This document shows, piece after piece, positions 25,006 through 33,970 of a DNA stretch of 64,000 bases. This stretch comes from Pseudoglutamicibacter albus (GTDB lineage Bacteria; Actinomycetota; Actinomycetes; Actinomycetales; Micrococcaceae). Position 1 is the stretch's first letter; each line of letters starts with the position of its first letter. A program made the translations under genes and the position numbers. The stretch is taken from NCBI RefSeq assembly GCF_022346425.1, contig NZ_JAKRCW010000012.1, positions 1 through 64,000 of the forward strand, given 5' to 3'. The notes beneath the pieces are model-generated. The model had not been told where the DNA came from, searched no databases, and was given only the letters and a program-made list of their open reading frames with translations.

Positions 25006-25761
25006 TCACGCCTTAGCGAGGTACTTGTCGTACCCCTCTTCTTCAAGCTTGGTAGCGAGCTCTGGGCCGCCCTGATCAACCATGTGGCCGTCAACGAACA
25101 CGTGCACAAAGTCAGGCTTGATGTAGTTCAGGATGCGGGTGTAGTGCGTGATCAGCATGACACCCATGTTGTTGCTTTCCTGGACACGGTTCACACCTTC
25201 GGAAACGATGCGCAGAGCATCGACGTCCAAGCCGGAGTCGGTCTCGTCAAGTACCGCATACTTTGGCTTGAACAGTTCCATCTGGATGATTTCAGCTCGC
25301 TTCTTCTCGCCACCTGAGAAGCCTTCGTTGATGTTGCGGTTAGCGAACTCTGGATCCATCTTGAGCGCTTCGAAAGCACCCTTGACGTCCTTAGCCCACG
25401 TGCGCAGCTTCGGTGCCTCGCCATCGAGTGCAGTCTTGGCGGTACGCAGGAAGTTCGTCATGGTAACGCCCGGCACCTCGACTGGGTACTGCATCGCGAG
25501 GAACAATCCGGCTTTAGCGCGCTCGTCAACTTCCATCTCCAAGACGTCCTCACCGTCGAGGGTGATGGAGCCGCCGGTCACGATGTAAGACGGGTGGCCT
25601 GCGATGGTTGCAGCGAGCGTGGACTTACCGGAGCCGTTAGGGCCCATGATCGCGTGGGTCTCACCTGGCTTGATGGTCAGGTTGACTCCTTTGAGGATTT
25701 CCTTGAATCCCTGATCGGTCTCGATGCCGACCTTCAGGTCTTTGATTTCAAGAGTGTTCAT
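25006..25761 (-). CDS. sufC: SufC, ATPase of the SufBCD scaffold
   Basis: A 251-residue ABC-type ATPase that drives Fe-S cluster assembly on the SufB-SufD scaffold in the cytosol. It shows Walker A GPNGSGKSTLAA near residue 40, the SufC-specific signature region FSGGEKKRAEIIQM near 150, Walker B AVLDETDSGLD near 173 and the H-loop LITHYTRIL. DETDSG in place of DEPTSG is the usual SufC variant. An AAGGAG site precedes the ATG. No ferredoxin or sufS/sufU gene lies between it and sufT. Confidence 0.97.
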   Translation of the reverse strand: MNTLEIKDLKVGIETDQGFKEILKGVNLTIKPGETHAIMGPNGSGKSTLAATIAGHPSYIVTGGSITLDGEDVLEMEVDERAKAGLFLAMQYPVEVPGVTMTNFLRTAKTALDGEAPKLRTWAKDVKGAFEALKMDPEFANRNINEGFSGGEKKRAEIIQMELFKPKYAVLDETDSGLDVDALRIVSEGVNRVQESNNMGVMLITHYTRILNYIKPDFVHVFVDGHMVDQGGPELATKLEEEGYDKYLAKA

Positions 25762-25793
25762 GAAAAGTCGATTCTCCTTGTGAGAAGTGAAGG

Positions 25794-27089
25794 TCAGTTA
25801 TCGTTGACGGCCAGCTCGGCCTCGATGGTCGTGTTGAGGGAATCCTCAATCTCTGGAACATCGATCTTCTGGATGATTTCGTTCAGGAAGCCACGGACCA
25901 CCAAGCGGCGCGCCGTTTTCTCGTCGATACCGCGGGCCATGAGGTAGAACAGGTGCTCGTCATCGAAGCGACCCGTGGTTGCCGCGTGGCCTGCACCTTC
26001 GATGACGCCGGTCTCGATTTCGAGGTTCGGCACCGAGTCGGCGCGTGCGCCTTCGGACAGCACGAGGTTACGGTTGGCTTCGTAGGTTGTGGTGCCTTCA
26101 CCGGCAACCGGGATGAGGACGTCGCCAACCCACACCGAGTGCGCACCGTCGCCCTGCAACGCACCCTTATAGAGGGCATCGGACGTGCAGTTGGCGGATG
26201 CATGGTTGATGAACAGGCGGTGTTCTTGGTGCTGGCCCGCGTCGGTGAAGTACAACCCGTAGACGTAGGCTTCGCCTCGTTCACCCGCGAAACGTACCGA
26301 TGGCGTCAGGCGGACGAGGTCTCCACCGAAGGTCACCACCACGTGCTTGAGTTTGGCCTCAGCGCCGAGGCGTGCCTGCATGTTCGCAGCATGCACGGCG
26401 TCGTCTTCCCAGTTCTGTAGCGAAACGATGGTCAGCTCAGCGCCGTCCTTGACGTCGTATTCGATGTGCTGGGTCAGAACCGCCGAACCTACGTGGTCGA
26501 ACACGACGGTTGCCTTGGAGCCGGGCTCGGCTACAACCGTGATGTGCTGGCCTGCCGGGTCCTGATGCTCACCACGTAGCGTGAGCTTGGTGACGAGCCC
26601 GTCGGTTTCAGCGGGAACTGTCACGAGATCCACGTGTTTGGCGGCTGCGTAGGCGTTCGCCGAGAGCCGGTCTTCTGGCTCCATGAAGGAAACGGCCGCG
26701 TGATCCTGGGCGACCTGTTCGATGCGGACCTCGCCGGTACCGGTGAGGACCTCTTGGTTCAGGCTCGGTGCAGTACCTGTCAGATCATCCTTGTGGAGGC
26801 CTTTCAGGCGGCGCAGTGGGGTGAAGCGGAAATCCTCTTCACGGCCGGTGAGCTGCGGGAAGTCTTCAACGTTGAAGCTCGTGGCGCGGCCGGCACGCGA
26901 AGAATCGTTAGCGCCACCCCAGCCCTCGGCTGCCCCGCCGTGGGAGTGGCTCTTCACGGCAGCCCCTGCGATGGGGCTACCGCCGTGAGCCTGATCAGCG
27001 TTCATCGGGGATAGGTCTTCGCCTTCCTCCGTGAAGCCCGCGATCAGTGGTGCGCCCTGTGGACGCTGTGTGGAAGTCGTCTCAGACAT
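25794..27089 (-). CDS. sufD: SufD, scaffold subunit
   Basis: A 431-residue SufD, partner of SufB in the SufBCD complex. The beta-helix core (about 130-380) contains VFDHVGSAVLTQHIEYDV and the shared SufB/SufD C-terminal helix [24 protein letters not shown]. The first 75 residues are a flexible segment with several His and Gly residues. ATG 27089 is one base past the sufB stop; the longer in-frame start at 27122 would overlap sufB. It is translationally coupled to sufB. Confidence 0.95.
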   Translation of the reverse strand: MSETTSTQRPQGAPLIAGFTEEGEDLSPMNADQAHGGSPIAGAAVKSHSHGGAAEGWGGANDSSRAGRATSFNVEDFPQLTGREEDFRFTPLRRLKGLHKDDLTGTAPSLNQEVLTGTGEVRIEQVAQDHAAVSFMEPEDRLSANAYAAAKHVDLVTVPAETDGLVTKLTLRGEHQDPAGQHITVVAEPGSKATVVFDHVGSAVLTQHIEYDVKDGAELTIVSLQNWEDDAVHAANMQARLGAEAKLKHVVVTFGGDLVRLTPSVRFAGERGEAYVYGLYFTDAGQHQEHRLFINHASANCTSDALYKGALQGDGAHSVWVGDVLIPVAGEGTTTYEANRNLVLSEGARADSVPNLEIETGVIEGAGHAATTGRFDDEHLFYLMARGIDEKTARRLVVRGFLNEIIQKIDVPEIEDSLNTTIEAELAVNDN

Positions 27090-27090
27090 A

Positions 27091-28551
27091 TCAGCCAACA
27101 GATCCTTCCATCTGAAGTTCAATTAGACGGTTGAGTTCAAGCGCGTACTCCATCGGGAGCTCGCGGGAGATCGGCTCGACGAAGCCGCGAACGATGAGCG
27201 CCATCGCTTCGTCTTCAGGAATACCGCGGGCCATGAGGTAGAACAGTTGGTCTTCGGAAACCTTCGAAACTGTGGCTTCGTGGCCCATCTGTACGTCGTC
27301 CTCACGGATGTCGATGTACGGGTAGGTGTCCGAACGCGAGATCGTATCGACCAAGAGCGCATCACATTCGGTGTTGTTCTTGACACCGTGGGCACCTTCA
27401 CGCACCTGCACGAGGCCGCGGTAACCGGAGCGGCCGCCGTTACGGGCGATCGACTTCGCGACGATCGAGGACGAGGTGTTTGGTGCGATGTGCACCATCT
27501 TCGAGCCGGTGTCCTGGTGCTGGCCGGCACCAGCGAACGCGATCGAAAGGGTCTCGCCGCGGGCGTGTTCACCAGTGAGGTAGACAGCCGGGTACTTCAT
27601 GGTGACTTTGGAACCGATGTTGCCATCGACCCATTCCATGACCGCGCCTTCTTCGCATACTGCGCGCTTGGTGACGAGGTTGTACACGTTGTTCGACCAG
27701 TTCTGGACGGTCGTGTAGCGAACGCGGGCACCCTTCTTCGCGATGATCTCAACCACAGCGGAGTGCAGGGAGTCCGACTTATAGATCGGGGCCGTGCAGC
27801 CTTCAATGTAGTGAACGTAGGAATCCTCGTCAGCGATGATGAGGGTGCGTTCAAACTGGCCCATGTTCTCCGTGTTGATGCGGAAGTAGGCCTGCAGCGG
27901 GATCTCGACGTGTACACCCTTCGGGACGTAGACGAAGGAACCGCCGGACCACACTGCGGTGTTGAGTGCCGCGAACTTGTTATCGCCAGCTGGGATCACG
28001 GTGCCGAAGTACTCTTCGAAGAACTCCGGGTGCTCTTTCAAAGCGGTGTCAGTGTCAAGGAAGATGACACCTTGTTCTTCAAGGTCCTCGCGGATCTGGT
28101 GGTAGACAACCTCGGATTCGTACTGGGCGGCAACACCAGCTACGAGGCGGTTGCGTTCTGCCTCTGGGATGCCAAGCTTTTCGTACGTGTTGCGGATATC
28201 TTCTGGAAGGTCTTCCCAGGTTTGGGCCTGGCCTTCGGAAGCACGGACGAAGTACTTGATGTTGTCGAAGTCGATGCCGGAGAGGTCTGGGCCCCAGGTT
28301 GGCATTGGCTTGCGTTCAAAGTACTTCAGTGCGCGCAGACGCCTGTTGAGCATCCATTCGGGTTCGTCCTTCTTAGCCGAGATGGAGCGCACGCGGTCTT
28401 CGTCGAGGCCACGCTCTGCGTCCTGTCCGGCGGCGTCGGAGTCAACCCAACCGTATTCGTAGTTACCAATACCCTCGAGTTCCGGGTTCGCCTCGAGGAT
28501 TTCGGCGATTACACCTGGATCCTTTGCGCTAGGCGCCTGTTGATCCGTCAT
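27091..28551 (-). CDS. sufB: SufB, Fe-S scaffold protein
   Basis: A 486-residue SufB, on which [4Fe-4S] clusters are built. Family landmarks include [16 protein letters not shown] near residue 85, [14 protein letters not shown] near 205, [20 protein letters not shown] near 275 and [22 protein letters not shown] near 440. Its start ATG has an AAGAGGA site. It is the first gene of sufB-D-C-T. A 350-bp leader with inverted repeats separates it from sufR, so it probably has its own promoter. Confidence 0.98.
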   Translation of the reverse strand: MTDQQAPSAKDPGVIAEILEANPELEGIGNYEYGWVDSDAAGQDAERGLDEDRVRSISAKKDEPEWMLNRRLRALKYFERKPMPTWGPDLSGIDFDNIKYFVRASEGQAQTWEDLPEDIRNTYEKLGIPEAERNRLVAGVAAQYESEVVYHQIREDLEEQGVIFLDTDTALKEHPEFFEEYFGTVIPAGDNKFAALNTAVWSGGSFVYVPKGVHVEIPLQAYFRINTENMGQFERTLIIADEDSYVHYIEGCTAPIYKSDSLHSAVVEIIAKKGARVRYTTVQNWSNNVYNLVTKRAVCEEGAVMEWVDGNIGSKVTMKYPAVYLTGEHARGETLSIAFAGAGQHQDTGSKMVHIAPNTSSSIVAKSIARNGGRSGYRGLVQVREGAHGVKNNTECDALLVDTISRSDTYPYIDIREDDVQMGHEATVSKVSEDQLFYLMARGIPEDEAMALIVRGFVEPISRELPMEYALELNRLIELQMEGSVG

Positions 28552-28901
28552 CGCGTCCTCTTCTCTGCTGGCACTCGCCAGCGTCGGGTCACTGATGTTT
28601 GTTCCAATGAGATGTTTTCCTCTGACGCCGATATCGGTGTTCGGCGTCTGCGCCCAGATACGCTGTCAACGTTGAGCGCGCGAGTTGCCATTGCGGTACA
28701 ACGGTGGCGGTGTGGGATTTATTCCGTCCCGCCGCCCAAAAAACTGAATTACCGAACTTAACTGTTGCGTTATTCGGCATCTGCGTCAACTAAGCCACGC
28801 CTCAGTTCATTCATGGGATATACCTACCGCGATCCGCTGTGCTGGCGACCACTATGCTCGCGATTCGCTGTGGTCACGATCCGTCATGCGCTGTCCAAGG
28901 C
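28552..28901 (-). promoter_or_regulatory. suf leader region with inverted repeats between sufR and sufB
   Basis: No convincing gene lies in this 350-bp spacer. It contains a hairpin with 8-bp arms, GACGCCGA/TCGGCGTC (28624-28648), a perfect 10-bp palindrome TCAACGTTGA (28666-28675), and an imperfect dyad CCGAA-N16-TTCGG (28752-28777). These are candidate SufR operators or an attenuator for sufBDCT. The palindrome resembles the CAAC/GTTG half-sites recalled for cyanobacterial SufR, but without their spacer. Confidence 0.5.
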
Positions 28902-29768
28902 CTACTTATCAGCCGATGGGCGCCGCGGCCCAGCCACGCGGGTAACTTTCTCCCGCGGAACGGGCGTACCCCTACCGGCAGAGCCGCGCTCAACAGGCAC
29001 GTGGGTGGTGCAGACGTGCCCGCCGGCCGCCATCGTCGACAACCGCCGCACATCGACACCCAAGACCCGCTGGAACATTTCTGTTTCCGCATCACAAATC
29101 GCGGGCACCGCCGCTGCGATATCCACCACCGGGCAGTGAGCCTGGCAGATCTGTTTAGCCCGCATCGGGGTCCTGCCGGCAGGGATCGAGACGTCCCGTG
29201 TGAATCCCATGTAGCCGTCGGCGGCGAGCGCGCGGGCTAGTGCCTCGATGCGCTCGGGCCCTTTTTCGGTGCCTTCAAGCATCGCGGTGTAGCGGGCTTC
29301 TTGTTCGAGTGCGAGTTCGCGTGCGAACTCTTCTACTGCGCGTTCCCCGCCAAGTGCGTACAGACGGGAGATGGCTTTGATCGCTACGTCAGCGTTTCGG
29401 GAGCCCCACTGGGATTGGCCTTGTGGGTTGACCACGTAGTGGCGTGCGGGGCGTCCGGCTCGGGATGGCTTGTGCCCCATCTCTTTGACTTCGATGAGGC
29501 CTTCTTCTTCGAGTTTGTCGAGGTGGCGGCGGATCGCGGCTGCGGTGTGGCCTAGTTCTTTGCCGAGTTTGGCCGCGGTGATGGGGCCGTTCATCATGAC
29601 GCTATGCAACACGCGGTCGCGCGTGGATTCTTCCGGGGCAAGGTGCGGCTCGCGTTCAGCGGCCCCATCCCGCGTATCGCGATCAACAGCATCGTTGCTC
29701 GTCTGGGCAGAGTTGCTAGCTTGGGCAGAGTTGCTGGACTGAGCAGAGTTGCTGGTCTGGGCAGACAT
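28902..29768 (-). CDS. sufR: SufR-like Fe-S sensing repressor
   Basis: A 288-residue ArsR/DeoR-type regulator. The winged helix lies at about residues 48-115 (PITAAKLGKELGHTAAAIRRHL), followed by a C-terminal sensor domain with four cysteines in a C-x3-C-x12-C-x27-C arrangement (ICQAHCP, AIC, HVCTTH). In SufR proteins such cysteines hold an Fe-S cluster whose loss relieves repression of suf genes. An N-terminal extension repeats a six-residue unit four times (SAQTSN, SAQSSN, SAQASN, SAQTSN), encoded by 18-bp repeats. ATG 29768 follows a GGAAAGG site. It sits directly upstream of sufB in the same direction. Confidence 0.92.
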   Translation of the reverse strand: MSAQTSNSAQSSNSAQASNSAQTSNDAVDRDTRDGAAEREPHLAPEESTRDRVLHSVMMNGPITAAKLGKELGHTAAAIRRHLDKLEEEGLIEVKEMGHKPSRAGRPARHYVVNPQGQSQWGSRNADVAIKAISRLYALGGERAVEEFARELALEQEARYTAMLEGTEKGPERIEALARALAADGYMGFTRDVSIPAGRTPMRAKQICQAHCPVVDIAAAVPAICDAETEMFQRVLGVDVRRLSTMAAGGHVCTTHVPVERGSAGRGTPVPREKVTRVAGPRRPSADK

Positions 29769-29854
29769 GAACGTTTGCCACCTTTCCTCGTTGAGGGTTA
29801 ACGCAACTGTCCACCATCGTAACTACTCGATCCGGGATCGCGCGCGTGGCTCGA

Positions 29855-29860
29855 TACGAT
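29855..29860 (+). promoter_or_regulatory. Candidate -10 element for a leaderless ABC transporter mRNA
   Basis: TACGAT ends six bases before GTG 29867 and there is no ribosome binding site, which fits a leaderless transcript beginning at or near the GTG. Confidence 0.35.
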
Positions 29861-29866
29861 GGCACC

Positions 29867-30853
29867 GTGGCCCAACATCATTTACCCCAGGTTTCCGTGC
29901 CCGAAACGCAGGCTGCGGATGTTGCCCTCGAGGTTTCGGGGCTTGCGAAAGCTTTCGGTTCGAAAACCCGCCCTATCAAGGCAGTTCAAGGCGTGTCCTT
30001 CACCGCGGCGCGTGGGCAGGTGACGACTCTGCTCGGAACGAACGGTGCAGGTAAATCCACAACCCTCGCGTGCTGCCAGGGCTTGCAAAAGCCTGACGCC
30101 GGAAAAATTTCTTTGCTGGGCCAGACCCCTTGGGGTGCGTCTGCCACATTGCGCTCCCGTGTAGGCGTCATGTTGCAAGACGGTGGACTACCACCAGCAC
30201 AGACCCCACTACGTCTGCTCAAACACGTTGCGGGCCTGTTCCAGAATCCCCGCCCGCTGCCTGAGCTCATGGAGCAGCTCAACATCGCGCACCTCGCGCG
30301 CCGCTCCATCCGGCGCCTCTCAGGTGGCGAGAAACAGCGGGTTTCCCTCGCGATGGCGATGCTGGGGCGGCCCGAAGTTCTCTTCCTCGATGAGCCAAGT
30401 GCTGGGCTTGACCCACAGTCACGACTGCTTGTCTTCGACATCATCAAAGAACTCACAAGCGATGGCGCGGCGGTTGTTCTCACAACCCACCTGCTCGAAG
30501 AGGCCGAACGGCTCTCCGATTACATCCTCATCATGGACCGCGGACGCGTCGTGAAGCAGTCGAGTGTGTCTGACCTCTTAGACGCCGACTCAACGGCAAG
30601 CCTCAGTCTCACTCTCCCCGAGGCCGTTGACCTCGCACGCATCCTTGACCAAACCGGCGTGCACCTCACCGCAACCAACACAAGACCAGGCGCATGGACT
30701 ATCGAGGATGTGACGGCTCCCCAGCAGCTGCGCGAACTAGCATCTGCGCTCGAGAAGGCAGACCTCATGCCCACCAGTATGCACCTGGGACGCCGTAGCC
30801 TCGAGGACGTTTTCCTTGAGGTCGCATCGCAATCCACCGAAGGCGAGGCCTGA
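29867..30853 (+). CDS. ABC-2 exporter ATPase
   Basis: A 328-residue ATP-binding subunit of an ABC-2 (DrrA/CcmA-like) exporter. It has Walker A LGTNGAGKSTTLA near 60, signature RLSGGEKQRVSLAMAM near 152, Walker B EVLFLDEPSAGLD near 172 and H-loop VVLTTHLLEEAERLSD near 205. The C-terminal 100 residues match DrrA-type regulatory tails (MHLGRRSLEDVFLEVAS). GTG 29867 is preferred over GTG 29846 because of the TACGAT hexamer upstream, but this is uncertain. The permease begins one base after the stop. In related genomes this pair often sits between sufR and ctaA, suggesting a heme or redox link that is not proven. Confidence 0.85.
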   Translation: MAQHHLPQVSVPETQAADVALEVSGLAKAFGSKTRPIKAVQGVSFTAARGQVTTLLGTNGAGKSTTLACCQGLQKPDAGKISLLGQTPWGASATLRSRVGVMLQDGGLPPAQTPLRLLKHVAGLFQNPRPLPELMEQLNIAHLARRSIRRLSGGEKQRVSLAMAMLGRPEVLFLDEPSAGLDPQSRLLVFDIIKELTSDGAAVVLTTHLLEEAERLSDYILIMDRGRVVKQSSVSDLLDADSTASLSLTLPEAVDLARILDQTGVHLTATNTRPGAWTIEDVTAPQQLRELASALEKADLMPTSMHLGRRSLEDVFLEVASQSTEGEA

Positions 30854-30854
30854 C

Positions 30855-31610
30855 ATGACTACGACTGCAAGCCTTCCGGCTCCCGCGCTCACCCGGATCC
30901 TGCGCCATGCCGGCTACGAAACCCGGATCATCGTGACCAATGCGGAGCAACTCCTGGTCTCCCTCATCCTGCCGTTGCTCGCACTCGGGGCTCTGACCAC
31001 CACATCGGTACTCGACGGCATCGCGGACACCCGCATCAACGCTGCAACCCCGGGCGTGCTCGCACTCGCACTCGTGAGCGTGGGCTTCACTGGCCAAGCG
31101 ATCCAAACCGGCTTCGACCGACAGTACGGCGTGTTGCGTGCGCTGGCCACAACTCCCCTCGGCAAGTCAGGGCTCATCCTCGGCAAGATCACGGCCGTCG
31201 CCATAGTCGCGTTACTCCACGTGGCCGTGCTCAGCACCGTCGCGGTGTTCCTCGGATGGCAACCAAAACCCACGTTCGGATGGGCCGTTCTCATCGGGGT
31301 TCTTGGCGTCATCACATTCACTGCTCTGGGCCTACTGATCGCTGGAACCGTGCGAGCACAAGCAACGCTCGCCATCACCAACATCGGCCTCGTTCTGATC
31401 GCTGCGATCGGCGGCGTGCTCATGCCCCTGACCCGCCTGCACGATGCGCTCGCAGGTTTCGTACAGCTCTTGCCTTCCGCAGCGCTCGGCGAAGGAATGC
31501 GCGACGCGCTTGCACACGGCCACATCAACATCCAAGCCACGATCGTGCTCGCCGGGTGGGCCCTGATCCTCGTCGCGGCCGCAATACGCAACTTTAGGTG
31601 GGAGAATTGA
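30855..31610 (+). CDS. ABC-2 type permease
   Basis: A 251-residue membrane protein with six predicted transmembrane helices, partner of the ATPase that ends one base upstream. It shows the ABC-2 pattern of an N-terminal cytosolic segment (YETRIIVTNAEQLLVS), a central GFDRQYGVLRALATTPLGK loop, where a cytosolic helix contacts the ATPase, and a last pair of helices. Exported substrate unknown. In-frame codons upstream of ATG 30855 overlap the ATPase gene. Confidence 0.85.
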   Translation: MTTTASLPAPALTRILRHAGYETRIIVTNAEQLLVSLILPLLALGALTTTSVLDGIADTRINAATPGVLALALVSVGFTGQAIQTGFDRQYGVLRALATTPLGKSGLILGKITAVAIVALLHVAVLSTVAVFLGWQPKPTFGWAVLIGVLGVITFTALGLLIAGTVRAQATLAITNIGLVLIAAIGGVLMPLTRLHDALAGFVQLLPSAALGEGMRDALAHGHINIQATIVLAGWALILVAAAIRNFRWEN

Positions 31611-31697
31611 CGGTGCGGCATTGCGCTTCTTGATGATGAGCCTGCCCCATTCGAGCCCACAACCGAACCTCACACCGAGCCCCAGAAAGGAACCGTC

Positions 31698-32660
31698 ATG
31701 ACAGCGACCACCTCGTCGCCAACCCAGCCAACTGGCGCACAAGCCAGCGGCTACCAGCCGGTGACGAAAACCGCTCACGGTCTAGCAATCGCTTCCCTGA
31801 TCTCACAGATCGGGATCATCGTGACCGGTGGTGCCGTCCGGTTGACCAAATCCGGCCTCGGTTGTTCCGAATGGCCCAAGTGCACGCCTGAAACCATGAC
31901 CCCTACCCCGGAAATGGGTATCCACGGTCTCATCGAATTCGGCAACCGCACCCTGACCTTCGTGCTTGCGGCGATCGCAGTCACGATGATCGTTGCCGCG
32001 TGGCGTTCCCGCAAGGCTCACAAGAACATCTTCGTGCTGTCCTGGGCGCTTCTAGGCATCATCCCGGCACAGGCTGTGATCGGCGGCATGACGGTTCTCA
32101 CCAAGCTCAACCCCTGGGTCGTCTCACTGCACTTCCTTGCATCCGCCGCGTGCGTGGCTCTCGCGGTTCTGCTCGTCAACCGCACCGGCCGCGCCTACCG
32201 CAACCCAGGCGTCGAAAGCTCTGTAGCCCTCAAGGAAAACGTGCCGTTCACTCCGCAGCCAGTGTTTGGCCCGCTGCGTGTGATCGCGGCGACTGCATGG
32301 GCTCTGGCCGCTTGGATCATCGTGATGGGAACTACCGTGACCGGCACCGGCCCGCACGCAGGTGACGAAAGCGCGCCACGACACACGTTCAACGCCCTCA
32401 TCGTGACTCGGATGCACACCATCCCCGTCTACGCGATGACGTTGCTGATCATCGTTGGCCTTGTCATTGTGATGCGCCGCAACATCGCGAGCCTCAAGAA
32501 CGCCTACCTCATGGCGATCGGCGTGATCCTCATCCAGGCAGGCATCGGCTATTGGCAGCACTTCTCAGGCCTTCCGATCGGCCTGGTTCTGGCACATATG
32601 CTCGGCTCGGCACTACTGCTCTCCGCGGTGACCAACGTGTGGGACCGTACCGTCAACTAG
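31698..32660 (+). CDS. ctaA: Heme A synthase (COX15/CtaA)
   Basis: A 320-residue membrane protein with eight helices that oxidises the C8 methyl of heme O to the formyl group of heme A. Conserved histidines are in IHGLIEFGNRT (helix 2), SLHFLASAAC (helix 4), IVTRMHTIPVYAM (helix 6) and VLAHMLGSALL (helix 8). The early GAVRLTKSGLGCSEWPKC segment is the family signature. A GAAAGGA site precedes the ATG. It converges on ctaB, which makes its substrate, with a shared terminator between them. Confidence 0.95.
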   Translation: MTATTSSPTQPTGAQASGYQPVTKTAHGLAIASLISQIGIIVTGGAVRLTKSGLGCSEWPKCTPETMTPTPEMGIHGLIEFGNRTLTFVLAAIAVTMIVAAWRSRKAHKNIFVLSWALLGIIPAQAVIGGMTVLTKLNPWVVSLHFLASAACVALAVLLVNRTGRAYRNPGVESSVALKENVPFTPQPVFGPLRVIAATAWALAAWIIVMGTTVTGTGPHAGDESAPRHTFNALIVTRMHTIPVYAMTLLIIVGLVIVMRRNIASLKNAYLMAIGVILIQAGIGYWQHFSGLPIGLVLAHMLGSALLLSAVTNVWDRTVN

Positions 32661-32711
32661 CCAGCACCAGACGCACGGCAACACCAGCCACGCGAAACCC
32701 AACCAAACGAG

Positions 32712-32748
32712 AGAGCCGCGCTTCACTCAGCGAGTGAAGCGCGGCTCT
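32712..32748. terminator. Bidirectional terminator between ctaA and ctaB
   Basis: A perfect 17-bp stem AGAGCCGCGCTTCACTC with a 3-nt loop sits between the two convergent genes. The flanking T content is low. Confidence 0.8.
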
Positions 32749-32767
32749 GTCTGTAAGTAAATATGCT

Positions 32768-33754
32768 CTAGCCCAGAAGCGGCGATCCGACGAACGGGTC
32801 GATCGCCAGGCCAATGAACAGAAGCGTGAGGTACATGATCGAGAGGTGGAACACGCGCATAGCCTTCCGGTTGAGGCTCTTCGCGCTGTGATCCTGTGCC
32901 GCTTCACGGTGCAGAATATGGGATTCCCAAATGAACCATCCACCCGAGGCCAGCGCAACCACTGTGTACACGATGCCGGCGTCCCCCATCGGGATCAGCA
33001 ACAGCGAGCACGCGACCGTAGCCCACGCGTACACAACAACCTGAGCGGACACCGTGCGACCTTGGGCAACAGCACCCAGCATCGGAACGTCGGCGCGTTC
33101 GTAGTCCTCCGAATACTTCATGGACAGCGGCCAGTAGTGCGGCGGGGTCCACAAGAAGATGATGAGGAACAAGACGATGGCAGGCCACTCGATCGTGTTC
33201 TTCACAGCAGCCCACGCGATCAGAACAGGCATGCAGCCTGCGATGCCGCCCCACACGATGTTTTGGGTGGTCTTGCGCTTAAGGATCAGTGTGTAGAGGA
33301 CCACATAGAAGAGGATCGCAGCAAGACCCAACGCGGCAGTCAGAAGGTTGGTTCCAGCCCACAACACCGCGATCGAGGCAACACCTAGAATCCACCCGAA
33401 CACGAGTGCGGCGTTCGGCGTGATTTCCCCGGTCACCAGCGGCCTGTTCTTGGTCCGGTTCATGACCTTGTCCATGTCCCGGTCAAAATAGCAGTTGAAC
33501 ACGCCAGCGCTACCGGCAGCCATCGCCCCACCGATGTTGGTTGCCAGCATCGCAACCAGGTCCGGCCAGCCGCGTTGAGCGAAGATCATGGTCGGCAACG
33601 TGGTCACAAGCAACAGCTCGATCACGCGCGGCTTGGTCAGAGCCAAGTACGCTTTAGCCTTGCGCGAGAGGAAGACGCCATGTGTCTCGCCGGGCTGGCG
33701 CTGATGGCGCGGCACGGCGGGAGTAGACGTTTCCTGATGGCTCAAGGTGGACAT
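32768..33754 (-). CDS. ctaB: Protoheme IX farnesyltransferase (heme O synthase)
   Basis: A 328-residue UbiA-type prenyltransferase with about nine transmembrane helices that adds farnesyl to heme B to make heme O. The Asp-rich motif [20 protein letters not shown] lies near residue 85, and the second conserved loop contains [20 protein letters not shown] near 205. A GAGG site precedes the ATG. It diverges from tkt across 216 bp. Its product feeds CtaA just downstream. Confidence 0.97.
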   Translation of the reverse strand: MSTLSHQETSTPAVPRHQRQPGETHGVFLSRKAKAYLALTKPRVIELLLVTTLPTMIFAQRGWPDLVAMLATNIGGAMAAGSAGVFNCYFDRDMDKVMNRTKNRPLVTGEITPNAALVFGWILGVASIAVLWAGTNLLTAALGLAAILFYVVLYTLILKRKTTQNIVWGGIAGCMPVLIAWAAVKNTIEWPAIVLFLIIFLWTPPHYWPLSMKYSEDYERADVPMLGAVAQGRTVSAQVVVYAWATVACSLLLIPMGDAGIVYTVVALASGGWFIWESHILHREAAQDHSAKSLNRKAMRVFHLSIMYLTLLFIGLAIDPFVGSPLLG

Positions 33755-33970
33755 TGACTGTTACCTCATGACGTTGGGTCGCGCCAAACCGCGGGGCGCA
33801 GTGATGCGGGGCACAGGAAGAGACGATTCCTGCATTCTTCCACCTATTCTACCGTCCTATGCGCTCGCTTCCCTGACATCTGCGGGTAGGCTTAGATACA
33901 GCCTCGATACGTCACTGATCTTCAGCGTTAAGTGACCGTTCTGTTAGCGAGTAGTTCGAAAGGACCATTA

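Noticed and set aside
27247-28761. A 504-codon open frame antisense to sufB
   Set aside because: It mirrors the codon pattern of sufB, has no ribosome site or domain, and runs out of the gene; it is a shadow of a well-supported coding sequence.
28589-28789. Possible 66-residue gene in the suf leader
   Set aside because: No ribosome site, no recognisable features, and it covers the inverted repeats expected of a regulatory region.
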